Assembly: GCF_014138285.1 (NCBI RefSeq)
Contig: NZ_JACGXN010000012.1
Location: forward strand, 62,001-126,000
Length of the DNA: 64,000 bases
Direction of reading: 5' to 3'
Source: Phyllobacterium myrsinacearum
GTDB lineage: Bacteria; Pseudomonadota; Alphaproteobacteria; Rhizobiales; Rhizobiaceae
The notes under the pieces are model-generated. The model was not told where the DNA came from and did no database searches. It saw only the letters and a program-made list of their open reading frames with translations. Numbering within the stretch: position 1 is the first letter of the stretch; each line of letters opens with the position of its first letter. The translations under genes and the position numbers were made by a program. Shown here piece after piece: positions 18,020 to 32,344 of this stretch.

Positions 18020-19780
18020 ATGCATCATCGGCAACCACGCATCGAAGCACCGCCGTACCGCGGCAGCTTCAAATCTGTGATCAATCTCTGTCTGTGGACG
18101 GGATTGATGAGCGGCGTTGCGTTTGTTTCAGGTGGAACAGCATTTTCCCAGCAGGCAACGCCGCTGCGCGGATCGGTGGACGAAAATGTCCTGCAGACCC
18201 AGCAGAATACTCCGCCCCGCCCGGCTCCCCGGCCTGCAGTTAGTGCCCCGGCGCTCGCTGGTACCGGTGATGCCGGCATTCCGTCTGATCCCTATCAGCC
18301 CATCAGCCCCGGCGCCCTGCCCGATGCGGATGCCGGAAACCTTGGTTTGAACGGTGTGCCGGTGAATGATGGTTCGCCGCCATCCGGGCCCGTGGACAAC
18401 AGTGGCGGTCTCAATCCTCCACCCGCGACGGTCCCGACCGACATACCGCTTCCCGCTGATCGCGCGACAGCGGCAACCCAGCGGACACGCCCGGCTCAGC
18501 CGTCTCTGCGCGCTGGGCAGACGCCGGATGCACTCACTACAGGCGCACTGGAGGACGAGACAGGCAGCAATCCCAAGGCTCAGCGTACGGACAAGGACAA
18601 TCTGCCTGAGCCGGCTCTTGAGCGCCGCTTTGTAAAACCGGATCCTGAACCCTTTGCACCGCTCGGTATCAGAGCCGGGACGGTCACGCTGCGTCCGTCC
18701 ATCTCCCAGGGCATTCGGGCCACGACCAATGCCGATGATAGTTCGGACGGCAAGAGTGCGATCCTCTCGGAAACCCGGCTAAGGATGCGCGCCACGACCG
18801 ATTGGTCGCGCCATTCCGCGTTTCTTGACTTCGATGGCACCTATGACAAGACGCTGTCTGGCCAGGATTATTCGGCACCCAATATCGGGTTACGCGGCGG
18901 CTTCAAGCTTGATCTTGGCGAGCGGACGACTGTCACCGGTGAAGGCGGCTATCGCTACAGGCAGGAGGACGCCAGCGCGCCGACTGCCGTTACCGGCGCA
19001 TCGAACCGGCCTGCCGTGCAGGAACTGGATGCCACATTGGGCGTACGGCACGAGTTCGGCCGGTTCTTTGGCGAGGTCAAAGGCAAGGTCGACCACACCA
19101 CCTATGGGCGGGCTGAATTTCCTGATGGGACGACGATCAGCCAGAAAGATCGCGACAACACCTTCGCCAGCGTCGCCCTGCGTGGCGGCTTTGAAATGTC
19201 ACCGGCCATCAAGCCATTCGCCGAAGTTGAAATCGGCAAGCTGATGTATGACCTGACCGAGGACTCGAACGGCTATCGCCGCTCCGGCATGCGCACGGCG
19301 CTGCGCGGCGGCATCGAGGCTGATTTCGGTGAGAAACTGTCAGGTGAACTGGCGCTGGGTTATCTGCGTCAGGGCATTGATGACAACAGGCTGTCGGATG
19401 TAGACGGCTTCAGCGTGGATGGAGCGATCAAGTGGTCGCCGCAGCGCGGTACGGATGTCAATCTCGGTCTGCTCACCCGCGTCGAGGGTGCCACGGCACC
19501 CAATGACAGCGGCTCCATCTTTTACGAGGGAAGGCTGGGGGTCAAACGGCAGATCCGGTCCAATCTGAGCGTCAATGCGGAATTGACGGCGTCGCTGCGC
19601 GACAACAAGGATGGCAGCGGTCTCGACAAGGGCTTCGGCGCGGAAGTCGGCGCGACCTACTGGTTCAACCGCTTCCTTGGCCTTGATGTCAGTGCCCGTC
19701 ACCGCATAACACGCAGCGAGGTCGATACCCGTCAGACAACTGAAAGCAGCGTCTATATGGGGCTGACGCTGCAGCGGTAG
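18020..19780 (+). CDS. Putative outer membrane beta-barrel protein (BBP2-like)
   Basis: About 586 residues. After a basic N-terminus there is a hydrophobic signal-like stretch (VINLCLWTGLMSGVAFVSGG) with cleavage likely after TAFS. A Pro/Ala-rich region of about 170 residues follows, then about 350 residues of alternating polar and hydrophobic strands with many Gly, Arg and Asp, ending in the aromatic-poor but typical YMGLTLQR. This resembles the putative beta-barrel porin 2 family. Function is unknown; it may be a pore or a structural surface protein. The ATG at 18020 is chosen because the in-frame start at 17927 places 31 non-signal residues before it. It has no operon partners. Confidence 0.75.
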   Translation: MHHRQPRIEAPPYRGSFKSVINLCLWTGLMSGVAFVSGGTAFSQQATPLRGSVDENVLQTQQNTPPRPAPRPAVSAPALAGTGDAGIPSDPYQPISPGALPDADAGNLGLNGVPVNDGSPPSGPVDNSGGLNPPPATVPTDIPLPADRATAATQRTRPAQPSLRAGQTPDALTTGALEDETGSNPKAQRTDKDNLPEPALERRFVKPDPEPFAPLGIRAGTVTLRPSISQGIRATTNADDSSDGKSAILSETRLRMRATTDWSRHSAFLDFDGTYDKTLSGQDYSAPNIGLRGGFKLDLGERTTVTGEGGYRYRQEDASAPTAVTGASNRPAVQELDATLGVRHEFGRFFGEVKGKVDHTTYGRAEFPDGTTISQKDRDNTFASVALRGGFEMSPAIKPFAEVEIGKLMYDLTEDSNGYRRSGMRTALRGGIEADFGEKLSGELALGYLRQGIDDNRLSDVDGFSVDGAIKWSPQRGTDVNLGLLTRVEGATAPNDSGSIFYEGRLGVKRQIRSNLSVNAELTASLRDNKDGSGLDKGFGAEVGATYWFNRFLGLDVSARHRITRSEVDTRQTTESSVYMGLTLQR

Positions 19781-19854
19781 AAAGACTGTTGGCGGTTCAG
19801 CAAGTCAGGTCGCATGACCCGTGCGCGTGATTATGTATATGTTAGATAGATATT

Positions 19855-20015
19855 CACCCCCCTCTGCCCTGTCGGGCATCTCCCCCACAAGGGGGGAGAT
19901 CAGCCTTCATGGCTGTTTCAGCTAATCTTCGAGAGTTGAATTTTGAGTGAGATAGTCAATGTCGATGTGATCTCCCCCCTTGTGGGGGAGATGTCCGACA
20001 GGACAGAGGGGGGTG
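19855..20015. repeat. Palindromic intergenic repeat, family B
   Basis: A second copy of the 160-bp family B element. Nearly complementary 47-bp arms start CACCCCCCTCTGCCCTGTCG (left) and end at 20015. The centre (CTTCGAGAGTTGAA and neighbours) matches that of the copy at 9841. It lies between the converging outer membrane protein and galU genes. Confidence 0.92.
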
Positions 20016-20057
20016 AAGAACCAGCTGTTTTCTGCATCCCGTCCCTCCTCAAACATC

Positions 20058-20963
20058 TCAATCCTTGCGCGGCTGGATGGTCTTCAGCATATTGCCGATA
20101 TTGTCGATGACACCGTTGCGGATGTCATTGCGCCACAGGGCGAAAGCCACGTTGGCCTCGACGAAACCTTCCTTCGAACCCGTATCATAGGTACGGCCGC
20201 GGAAATGATATCCGTAGAAATCCTGCTCCTTGGTCAGTTTCAGCATGCCGTCGGTCAGCTGGATTTCATTGCCGGCACCGCGTTCCTGATGCTCCAGAAT
20301 GTCAAATATTTCCGGCTGCAGGATATAGCGGCCATTGATGTAGAGGTTGGAAGGCGCCGTACCCTTGGCTGGCTTCTCCACCATCTCGGTCAGTTCGAAA
20401 CCGTTGCCGACATCCTTGCCCTTGCCGACAATACCGTATTTGTGCGCTTCTTCCGGATCGCATTCCTGCACGGCGACGATATTGCCGCCGCCTGCCTGAT
20501 TATAGAGCTCCACCATATCGGCGAGGCAGCCATTCTTCTCCGGCTGCATGATCATGTCAGGCAGAAGCAGCGCGAACGGCTCGTCGCCAACGATATCGCG
20601 GGCGCACCACACCGCATGACCGAGGCCCATCGGCACCTGCTGACGGGTGAAACTGGTCGTGCCGGGCCCCGGCTGGATGCTTTGCAGTTCGTCGAGCAAT
20701 GCCGTCTTGCCGCGCTCGGCCAAGGTTGAATACAATTCGTACTGGGCATCGAAATAATCCTCGATGACCGCCTTGTTGCGGCCAGTCACGAAAATGAAGT
20801 GTTCGATACCGGCCTCGCGGGCCTCATCCACCACATACTGAATGACCGGTTTGTCGACAACAGTCAGCATTTCTTTCGGAATGGACTTGGTTGCCGGAAG
20901 AACGCGGGTACCAAAACCTGCGACTGGAAAAACGGCTTTGCGGATTTTTTTCGCTGTAGTCAC
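20058..20963 (-). CDS. galU: UTP-glucose-1-phosphate uridylyltransferase
   Basis: A 301-residue nucleotidyltransferase that makes UDP-glucose from UTP and glucose 1-phosphate, for exopolysaccharide, lipopolysaccharide and cyclic glucan. The N-terminus carries the nucleotide-binding motif [19 protein letters not shown], followed by [22 protein letters not shown] holds the metal-binding Asp region, and EMVEKP and [10 protein letters not shown] are family blocks. A GTG start at 20963 lies 6 bases behind GGGGAG and fits family alignments better than the ATG at 20987. About 275 bp of AT-rich sequence separates it from the divergent transglycosylase. Confidence 0.94.
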   Translation of the reverse strand: MTTAKKIRKAVFPVAGFGTRVLPATKSIPKEMLTVVDKPVIQYVVDEAREAGIEHFIFVTGRNKAVIEDYFDAQYELYSTLAERGKTALLDELQSIQPGPGTTSFTRQQVPMGLGHAVWCARDIVGDEPFALLLPDMIMQPEKNGCLADMVELYNQAGGGNIVAVQECDPEEAHKYGIVGKGKDVGNGFELTEMVEKPAKGTAPSNLYINGRYILQPEIFDILEHQERGAGNEIQLTDGMLKLTKEQDFYGYHFRGRTYDTGSKEGFVEANVAFALWRNDIRNGVIDNIGNMLKTIQPRKD

Positions 20964-21240
20964 AATATGCTCCCCATCTCTACACAATAGTCAGTTAACA
21001 TTGGTAATGGACATTAGAACCGCAAAGAATGAAAATAGTTTGTGCGGCGCAATAAAGATTTTTTTCGCTCGGTAATGTTCCCGCATGGATGACCAGATAT
21101 TGGGCACCCGATGCGGTCAGGCAGCTTCCCATCATATGAATAGGTCTTGCCCGGAGACCATGGTAAACTAATTACTAACTTTGATGTGCGTAATTTATCG
21201 TTTGATCGGAATAGGTGGCAGCACAGTTCAAGGAGACAAC

Positions 21241-22467
21241 ATGTTTGAGAGTCCGTCGGCTTTCGCAAAGCGCATCATGATTTTGGCCGCAACCGCGAGC
21301 CTGGCTTTTGCAGTAACGGCCACGAATGCCTCCGCCGATGCAAAATTCCAGGGCTGGATCGCCGGCTTCCGCACAACTGCCATGCAGAGCGGCATTTCCG
21401 CGTCAACGTTCCAGCGTGCTTTTGCGGGTGTTACGGAGATTGATCCTGAAGTCCTGCAGAAAGCGTCATTTCAGCCGGAATTCACCGCGCCGGTATGGGA
21501 CTACGTCGACAATCGCGTCAACGAACATTCCATCACCACTGGCCGCGAAATGGCGCGCAAGTACAGCCGCTGGCTCGCCGCGATCGAGAAATCCTTCGGC
21601 GTTGACCGCAATGTTCTGCTGGCGATCTGGTCCATGGAGACCAATTACGGTGAGGCAATGCAGCGCAACGATATCATGCGCGATGCCGTGCGCTCCCTTG
21701 CGACACTGGCCTATGCCGACGAGCGCCGCGCAAAATATGCCCGCACCCAGCTGATTGCTGCCATGAAAATCCTGCAGACCGGCGATATTGACCGCAGTCA
21801 CCTTACCGGTTCGTGGGCAGGTGCGCTGGGACATACCCAGTTCATTCCGACCAGTTATCTTGCCTATGCCGTCGATATGGACGGCAACGGCAAACGCGAC
21901 ATCTGGACATCGATACCCGATGCACTGGCCACCGCTGCCAATCTTCTGAAGAAGAATGGCTGGCAGTCCGGTCAGACGTGGGGCTATGAAGTGACACTTC
22001 CGGCAGGACGCAAATTCCCCGCCGGTTCACGCACCCTGGCGGAATGGCAGAGCCTCGGCGTCGTTCGCGCCAATGGCAAGCCCTTCCCGCGCGGCGAAGG
22101 AAAGGCACAACTGAAAGTGCTTGACGGCCGTGAAGGTCCTGCGTTTCTGATGACCCGCAACTTCTTCGTTTTGAAGAACTACAACAATGCCGACAAATAT
22201 GCGCTTGCCGTCGGCCTTCTCGCCGACCAGATTGGCGGCGCACCTGCCCTGCATCAGGATTGGAACCGCCCGTTCACGCCGATTTCGATGAAGGAGCGCG
22301 AAGAATTGCAGACTCATCTGCGCGCATTGGGCTATTATGACGGCGAAGTGGACGGAAAAATCGGCTCTGGTTCAAGGGATGCCATCCAGGCGTTCCAGAA
22401 GAAGATGGGCCTCGATCCGGACGGTCATCCCAGCAAGGAAGTATTGACCGTTATCCGCAAGCGATAA
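21241..22467 (+). CDS. MltB-type lytic murein transglycosylase with peptidoglycan-binding domain
   Basis: A 408-residue exported enzyme. The signal peptide covers residues 1-32 (ending NASADA). An SLT_2/MltB domain follows (about 35-330) with the catalytic Glu near 133 in IWSMETNYGEA and the GALGHTQFIPTSY substrate-binding block. A PG_binding_1 domain makes up the last 60 residues (LQTHLRALGYYDGEVDGKIG). It should cleave glycan strands with formation of 1,6-anhydro-MurNAc. No lipobox is present, so it is soluble in the periplasm. The ATG at 21241 follows CAAGGAGACAAC. The DUF459 gene starts 15 bp downstream, so the two probably form an operon. Confidence 0.93.
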   Translation: MFESPSAFAKRIMILAATASLAFAVTATNASADAKFQGWIAGFRTTAMQSGISASTFQRAFAGVTEIDPEVLQKASFQPEFTAPVWDYVDNRVNEHSITTGREMARKYSRWLAAIEKSFGVDRNVLLAIWSMETNYGEAMQRNDIMRDAVRSLATLAYADERRAKYARTQLIAAMKILQTGDIDRSHLTGSWAGALGHTQFIPTSYLAYAVDMDGNGKRDIWTSIPDALATAANLLKKNGWQSGQTWGYEVTLPAGRKFPAGSRTLAEWQSLGVVRANGKPFPRGEGKAQLKVLDGREGPAFLMTRNFFVLKNYNNADKYALAVGLLADQIGGAPALHQDWNRPFTPISMKEREELQTHLRALGYYDGEVDGKIGSGSRDAIQAFQKKMGLDPDGHPSKEVLTVIRKR

Positions 22468-22481
22468 GGTTTGGAAACGTC

Positions 22482-23693
22482 ATGGGTACAATGAAGCGAC
22501 CGGCTCGTCTGATTCGTTGCCTTGTTGTATCCGTGTCACTCGGTGCAGCCGGTGCGCTTGTTTTTTCCGACATCGCCGCAGCGCAGGAGCGCACCCTGCT
22601 TGATATGCTGTTCGGCTCGCGCCGTGAGGTCTATCGCGAGAATACGGACCGGATGATCTTTGATGAGAACAACCGGCCCGCCCGCCCGCCGAAGAACCGC
22701 ACCACCAAACGGGCAGAACGCCCGAAACCACAGCCGACCGCACCCGCGGGTGGAAACGCCGCGCCTGCTGCCGAACCCGTCATTCCATCCAAACTCGCTG
22801 ATGCCAAGACCATCCTCGTCATCGGCGATTTCATGGCCAGCGGGCTGGCCGAAGGGCTTGACGCAGCCTTCATGGATTCGCCCGGCGTACGGGTTGTCGA
22901 CAAGAGCGATGGTTCGTCCGGCTTTGTCCGCAGCGATCACCGCGACTGGCCAGCCACGGTGGGCAGTCTGATCGAGGCGGAAAAGCCGGCCGTCGTCGTG
23001 ATGATGATCGGTGCGAATGACCGCCAGCAATTCGTCAATGGACCGGCACTGCAAAGCGAAGAATGGGCAAAGCAGTATCAGACGCGGATCAAGGGATTCC
23101 TGGAAGCGGTAAAGAAGACCGGTCGCCCCGTTGTCTGGGTCGGGCAGCCTTCGTTCAAATTCAAGAACATGACCAATGATTTGCTGGCGTTCAACGAGCT
23201 TTATCGCAGCGCAACGGAAAAGGCCGACGGCAAATTCGTCGACGTCTGGGAGGGCTTTGTCGACCAGAGCGGCAGCTTTACGCTGTCCGGCTTCGACGTG
23301 TCGGGGCAGACCGCGCGCCTGCGTAACAATGATGGCGTCGGACTGACTACGGCTGGCAAACGCAAACTCGCCTTCTATGCGGAAAAGCCATTACGGCAGA
23401 TGCTAGGCAATGCAACATCGCCGGCCATTGCCGCCATCAAGCCCGGTTCACCCGTGCAGGCGCTGCCCGAAACACCGCAGGCACCTGTTAAAATCGATCG
23501 TATCGCGCCGATCAGCCTGAATGACCCGGAACTGGATGGTGGAACCGATCTTCTCGGCGCGGCGCCAAAGGGCACGCCTGCGGACAAGTCGGCGCAGGAC
23601 AAACTGCTGATGCAAGGTGCGGCACCCGAAGCCCAACCGGGCCGGATCAATGATTATTCCTGGCCCAGAAAACCCGAAGCAACGACGAAATGA
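22482..23693 (+). CDS. DUF459 SGNH-fold hydrolase
   Basis: A 403-residue exported protein: signal peptide to about residue 34 (DIAAAQ), a basic Pro-rich linker, then an SGNH-like domain (about 105-310) of the DUF459 family. Its blocks are VIGDFMASGLAEGL (in place of GDSL), VMMIGANDRQQF, and NDGVGLTTAGKRKLAFYAEKP at the end. SGNH enzymes are esterases or O-acyltransferases; for DUF459 the substrate is not established, but co-transcription with a murein transglycosylase suggests a cell-wall or surface polysaccharide. The C-terminal 90 residues are Pro/Ala-rich. ATG at 22482; another in-frame ATG lies at 22491. Confidence 0.85.
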   Translation: MGTMKRPARLIRCLVVSVSLGAAGALVFSDIAAAQERTLLDMLFGSRREVYRENTDRMIFDENNRPARPPKNRTTKRAERPKPQPTAPAGGNAAPAAEPVIPSKLADAKTILVIGDFMASGLAEGLDAAFMDSPGVRVVDKSDGSSGFVRSDHRDWPATVGSLIEAEKPAVVVMMIGANDRQQFVNGPALQSEEWAKQYQTRIKGFLEAVKKTGRPVVWVGQPSFKFKNMTNDLLAFNELYRSATEKADGKFVDVWEGFVDQSGSFTLSGFDVSGQTARLRNNDGVGLTTAGKRKLAFYAEKPLRQMLGNATSPAIAAIKPGSPVQALPETPQAPVKIDRIAPISLNDPELDGGTDLLGAAPKGTPADKSAQDKLLMQGAAPEAQPGRINDYSWPRKPEATTK

Positions 23694-23706
23694 TCGTGGA
23701 TGCGGT

Positions 23707-23738
23707 GACCCTTCCGCTGCGGAAGGGTCAAGTCTTTT
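23707..23738. terminator. Terminator between converging DUF459 and gltD genes
   Basis: A 9-bp stem, GACCCTTCC/GGAAGGGTC (23707-23715/23721-23729), is followed by AAGTCTTTT. It lies exactly between the two stop codons. Confidence 0.8.
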
Positions 23739-23740
23739 GA

Positions 23741-25195
23741 TCAGCGCGGCAGAACCGATGCGCCCATCAGCGCCTCGTCAATGGCCTGTGCTGCCTGTCG
23801 GCCTTCACGGATCGCCCAGACGACCAGCGACTGGCCGCGGCGGATATCACCCGCTGTAAAGAGCTTGTCGACGCTGGTGCGGTAGTCCTTGTCATTGGCC
23901 ACAAGCGAACGGTTGCCGCGGCGATCCGCACGCATCTCCAGTGCATCGCCGAGTTCCTTGACCACGCTGGTCTCGAACGGACCGGAGAAACCAATGGCTA
24001 TAAATGCCAGATCCGCCTTGATATAGAATTCCGTGCCGGGAACAGGCTTGCGTGCCTCGTCGACCTCACAGCATTTGACATGCGTCAACGTGCCATTTTC
24101 GCCAATGAATTCAAGTGTTGCCACCTGGAACTCACGGTCTGCACCTTCAGCCTGCGAAGAGGATGTACGCATCTTTGTCGCCCAGTAGGGCCAGACGCTG
24201 AGCTTGTCTTCCTTCTCAGGCGGCTGCGGACGGATATCGAGCTGAGTGACCTTGACCGCGCCCTGACGGAACGCCGTGCCGACACAGTCGGAAGCCGTAT
24301 CACCACCGCCGACCACGACCACATGGCGGCCTGAAGCAACGATGGAATCGCTCGGCCAAGCCACGGATTCGATGTTCTCGCGGCCAACCCGGCGATTCTG
24401 CTGCACGAGATAGTTCATCGCATCGTGAACGCCTTCAAGCTCGGCCCCTGGGATGCCTGCCGGACGAGGTGTTTCCGCGCCGCCGCAATAGAGCACTGCG
24501 TCATAGGTGTCGAGCAGTTCCCGCACCGGCTTGTCGATACCGACATTGACGCCATAGAAGAAGGTAACGCCCTCACCTTCCATCTGCGCCACGCGCCGAT
24601 CGATGAAATGCTTCTCCATCTTGAAATCCGGGATACCATAGCGCAGCAGACCACCGGCGCGGCTCTCACGCTCATAGACGTGTACTTCATGGCCCGCGCG
24701 GGCAAGCTGCTGTGCAGCGGCCATTCCAGCAGGGCCAGACCCGATGACGGCAACGTTCTTGCCTGTCTTCGACGCTGCTGGCTGCGGAATGATGAAGCCC
24801 TTTTCATAGGCCTTGTCGGCAATTGCCTGTTCCACAGTCTTGATGGAAACCGGCACGTCTTCCAGATTGAGCGTGCAGGCTTCCTCGCACGGTGCCGGGC
24901 AGATACGGCCTGTGAACTCAGGGAAATTGTTGGTGGAATGCAGGTTGCGGATCGCCTCGTCCCAATTGTCGTTGTAGACGAGATCGTTCCAGTCAGGAAT
25001 CTGGTTGTGGATCGGGCAGCCTGTCGGCCCGTGGCAGAACGGAATGCCGCAATCCATGCAGCGCGCCGCCTGCTTTTTCACTTCGCCGTCAGTCATGGGA
25101 ATGGTGAATTCCCGAAAATGGCGAATGCGGTCAGACGCTGGCTGATACTTTCCAACCTGCCGGTCGATCTCTAGAAAACCTGTAACCTTACCCAT
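23741..25195 (-). CDS. gltD: Glutamate synthase (NADPH) small subunit
   Basis: A 484-residue beta subunit of NADPH-dependent glutamate synthase. It takes electrons from NADPH on FAD and passes them through iron-sulfur clusters to GltB. The N-terminus has the cysteine sets [16 protein letters not shown] and [11 protein letters not shown] for [4Fe-4S] clusters. The FAD motif [19 protein letters not shown] and the NADPH motif [13 protein letters not shown] are intact. The ATG at 25195 follows GAGGGGAGCAGTTTT; an in-frame start 20 codons upstream lacks a ribosome site. It is 116 bp downstream of gltB and in the same direction. Confidence 0.96.
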   Translation of the reverse strand: MGKVTGFLEIDRQVGKYQPASDRIRHFREFTIPMTDGEVKKQAARCMDCGIPFCHGPTGCPIHNQIPDWNDLVYNDNWDEAIRNLHSTNNFPEFTGRICPAPCEEACTLNLEDVPVSIKTVEQAIADKAYEKGFIIPQPAASKTGKNVAVIGSGPAGMAAAQQLARAGHEVHVYERESRAGGLLRYGIPDFKMEKHFIDRRVAQMEGEGVTFFYGVNVGIDKPVRELLDTYDAVLYCGGAETPRPAGIPGAELEGVHDAMNYLVQQNRRVGRENIESVAWPSDSIVASGRHVVVVGGGDTASDCVGTAFRQGAVKVTQLDIRPQPPEKEDKLSVWPYWATKMRTSSSQAEGADREFQVATLEFIGENGTLTHVKCCEVDEARKPVPGTEFYIKADLAFIAIGFSGPFETSVVKELGDALEMRADRRGNRSLVANDKDYRTSVDKLFTAGDIRRGQSLVVWAIREGRQAAQAIDEALMGASVLPR

Positions 25196-25311
25196 AAAAC
25201 TGCTCCCCTCACCCTTGGAGGACCACCCGTTCCCTTCGTTGGGTCTGGGCAGCATTGGACCCCATGCCGAGCATCATCCTGATGACGCTCGAAGCAGGGA
25301 GTGCGTTGATT

Positions 25312-30030
<4,719 letters not shown>

Positions 30031-30482
30031 CGTCAATTCCTCCAAATAGGCCCCGTGGGGCGGTCAATTTCTCGCAGGACGGAATAGCATATATTCCTGC
30101 CCCTTCCGGTGCGGCATATCTTCCGATAGCAAACTGCGGTCACCATTTTGAGGACGGAAGCATCTTTGCTTGCCGTCCTACGTTCGGATCATGCAAATTA
30201 GGACAGCATTGCTGTCATATCCTCGTATGCCAGAATAATTCCAAACAAACAAGATGGAAAAGCAAAAAATAACAGCATTGGACGAAATATCATTGCGCCA
30301 AGTACGCACAATTATGCCTTTCATTGCGAAACAGGCGGTTTCCCCTAAATATACGAGAGAAAACAGGCAGTTCCGCCGCGCTCACCAAGCGCCAACTGCG
30401 AGAAAGCAACCATCTTCTTCTTTTCAGCCAGAATGGAAAAGCGTAAGCGTGGCGGCGTCAGTTCCATATCCGAGGTCATTTC
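30031..30482. other. Divergent regulatory region of gltB and threonine aldolase
   Basis: About 450 bp with AT-rich stretches around 30220-30330. It should hold both promoters. I see no RNA gene and no repeat family member, and the short open frame in it (30254-30502) has no recognisable content. Confidence 0.6.
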
Positions 30483-31532
30483 ATGCATTTTGCATCCGAT
30501 AACTGGGCCGGAGCCCATCCGAAAATTGCCGAGAATCTGAACAAGCATGCCAGCGGCTTCGCTTCCGCCTACGGTACGAGCGATCTGGACCGCGCCGTCG
30601 AGAAAACATTCAGCGAAATTTTCGAACGCGACGTCGCCGTCTTTTTTGTCGGGACAGGAACAGCGGCGAATTCGCTGGCGCAGGCAAGCATCGTCCGCCC
30701 CGGCGGTATTACCTTTGCCCACCGCGAAGCACACATGATAGCGGATGAAGCAGGAGCACCCGGTTTTTTTGCGAACGGGGCACGGGTCCAGGCAGTAGAT
30801 GGGCCAACCGGCCACATTGCTATCGACAATCTGAAAGCAGCAATGAACGGCTTCCCCAAGGGCCATGTTCATGCTGGCCAACCGATGAGTGTTTCGATTA
30901 CGCAGTCGACCGAAAGCGGCACAATTTATGAACTGGCCGACATCGCGGCAATCTCAGCAATCTGCAAGGAAAATGGACTGCCGCTGCACATGGATGGCGC
31001 CCGTTTTGCCAATGCGCTTGTCTCGCTTGGCTGTTCACCGGCCGAGATGACATGGAAACAGGGTGTCGATATTCTGTCTTTCGGCGGCACCAAGAACGGC
31101 TGCTGGTGTGCGGAAGCACTGGTGTTCATGAATCCTGAACAGGCAAAGCAGCTGCCCTATATCCGCATGCGGTCCGCGCAGAATTTTTCCAAGTCCCGCT
31201 TCATCGCGGCCCAGTTCGAGGCCTATTTTGCCGACGGGCTATGGCTGGAAACAGCAGCGCATGCCAATGCCAAGGCGGCGGAACTGGCGAAGCTGATCAG
31301 CAATTCGAACGATCTGCGCCTGGCCTGGCAGCCGCGTGCCAATGAAGTGTTCGCCATCATGAAAAAGCAGACATCGGCGAAACTGCAGGCTGCAGGCGCT
31401 GTTTTCTATGACTGGCACACGCCCCATGCCGAAAAGAGCCTCGTTGCGGAGGATGAGACAATCACCCGTTTCGTCACAAGCTTTGCCACGACCTCTGCAG
31501 AGATCAGCCGCTTCGGCGACCTCATCGCATAA
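30483..31532 (+). CDS. ltaE: Low-specificity L-threonine aldolase
   Basis: A 349-residue PLP enzyme of fold type I that splits threonine or allo-threonine into glycine and acetaldehyde. The PLP Lys is near residue 204 in LSFGGTKNGCWC, with the preceding HMDGARFANAL supplying the Asp that contacts the pyridine ring. FASDNWAGAHP at the start and the FVGTGTAANSL block are family features. It lies alone, convergent with the small heat shock gene and sharing a terminator. Glycine production would feed one-carbon metabolism, which is also served by the sarcosine oxidase operon. Confidence 0.93.
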   Translation: MHFASDNWAGAHPKIAENLNKHASGFASAYGTSDLDRAVEKTFSEIFERDVAVFFVGTGTAANSLAQASIVRPGGITFAHREAHMIADEAGAPGFFANGARVQAVDGPTGHIAIDNLKAAMNGFPKGHVHAGQPMSVSITQSTESGTIYELADIAAISAICKENGLPLHMDGARFANALVSLGCSPAEMTWKQGVDILSFGGTKNGCWCAEALVFMNPEQAKQLPYIRMRSAQNFSKSRFIAAQFEAYFADGLWLETAAHANAKAAELAKLISNSNDLRLAWQPRANEVFAIMKKQTSAKLQAAGAVFYDWHTPHAEKSLVAEDETITRFVTSFATTSAEISRFGDLIA

Positions 31533-31535
31533 AAA

Positions 31536-31562
31536 AAGCGGCGCAAACGCGCCGCTTCTTTC
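31536..31562. terminator. Bidirectional terminator between ltaE and hsp20
   Basis: A 9-bp stem, AAGCGGCGC/GCGCCGCTT, with loop AAAC is preceded by an A-run and followed by TCTTTC. It serves both converging genes. Confidence 0.88.
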
Positions 31563-31579
31563 ACTCAAGCCATAAAGAC

Positions 31580-32050
31580 TTAGTTCGTCGTCTTGGCTTC
31601 GATCTGCTTGGCTGTCTTTTCAGACAGGGCAGTCACAGCGATCTTGCGCGGCTTCATTTCCTCGGGAATTTCGCGCTTGAGATCAATGTGCAGCAAGCCG
31701 TTTTTCAGGCTGGCACCACTGACTTCAACGAAATCGGCAAGGTGGAAGCGGCGTTCGAACGCGCGGGAAGCTATGCCGCGATACAGTGTTTCAGCACTGT
31801 CGTCCGATGTTTCAGCACCTTTCTCGCCGGTCACCTTGAGCTGGTTGCGATGGGCTTCGATCTGGATTTCATCTTCCGAGAAGCCGGCAACGGCCATGGT
31901 GATGCGATAGGTGTTCTCGCCGGTCCGCTCAATATTATAGGGCGGATAGGACTGAGCACCGTCTGGCTGAGCCAGCGAATCAAGAATGGTGAAAAGCCGG
32001 TCAAAACCGACAGTCGAACGATAGAGTGGGGAAAAATCCACGTGACGCAT
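31580..32050 (-). CDS. Hsp20 small heat shock protein (IbpA/HspA class)
   Basis: A 156-residue ATP-independent chaperone. It starts MRHVDFSPLYRSTVGFDRLF as in the rhizobial class A small heat shock proteins; the alpha-crystallin domain spans about residues 36-128 (YNIERTGENTYRITMAVAGF ... LHIDLKREIPE). The protein holds unfolding proteins in a refoldable state at heat shock. The ATG at 32050 has a strong AAAGGAGGG site 6 bases upstream, which lies in a predicted RNA hairpin (see the ROSE-like entry), and a sigma-32-type promoter lies about 110 bp upstream. Single-gene unit. Confidence 0.93.
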   Translation of the reverse strand: MRHVDFSPLYRSTVGFDRLFTILDSLAQPDGAQSYPPYNIERTGENTYRITMAVAGFSEDEIQIEAHRNQLKVTGEKGAETSDDSAETLYRGIASRAFERRFHLADFVEVSGASLKNGLLHIDLKREIPEEMKPRKIAVTALSEKTAKQIEAKTTN

Positions 32051-32157
32051 AGTAAGCCCTCCTTTAGAGCGACAATGTTGCGTGTTCTGGCTCTTTAAGA
32101 GACTCCCTCAATGGCAAGTCCCGCTGAACCAGTGACCCCGTTATGGCGGTCACATCA
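32051..32157 (-). promoter_or_regulatory. ROSE-like RNA thermometer in the hsp20 leader
   Basis: The predicted leader of about 107 nt has a first hairpin GTGACC/GGTCAC and a final one in which GCTCT can pair with AGGGC across the ribosome-binding site (AAAGGAGGG). The sequence TCGCT just before it matches the U-U/C-G-C-U motif of ROSE elements. Length and position directly before a small heat shock gene fit known ROSE leaders of rhizobia. Pairing is read by eye. Confidence 0.62.
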
Positions 32158-32163
32158 GGTATT

Positions 32164-32189
32164 TGGTAAGGCGCCAGAGCCATTTCAAG
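32164..32189 (-). promoter_or_regulatory. Sigma-32 (RpoH)-like promoter of hsp20
   Basis: On the minus strand CTTGAAAT (32189-32182) is followed after about 11 bases by a C/T-rich -10 region, CCTTACC. The -35 is an exact match to the heat-shock core CTTGAA; the -10 is only approximate. It would start transcription near 32157. Confidence 0.5.
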
Positions 32190-32344
32190 CCCTATTCTGC
32201 CGCTGGATTTCGCGGCTTTTAGTCGGCCGAATGCCCCTCGGCAGCGATGAACGCAATATGAACGCGCCCTTCGGGATACGTTCACACGTCCCTGACTATA
32301 AACACAACCAACGCCGGAAACACTCCGGCACCACAAAGGACGAG

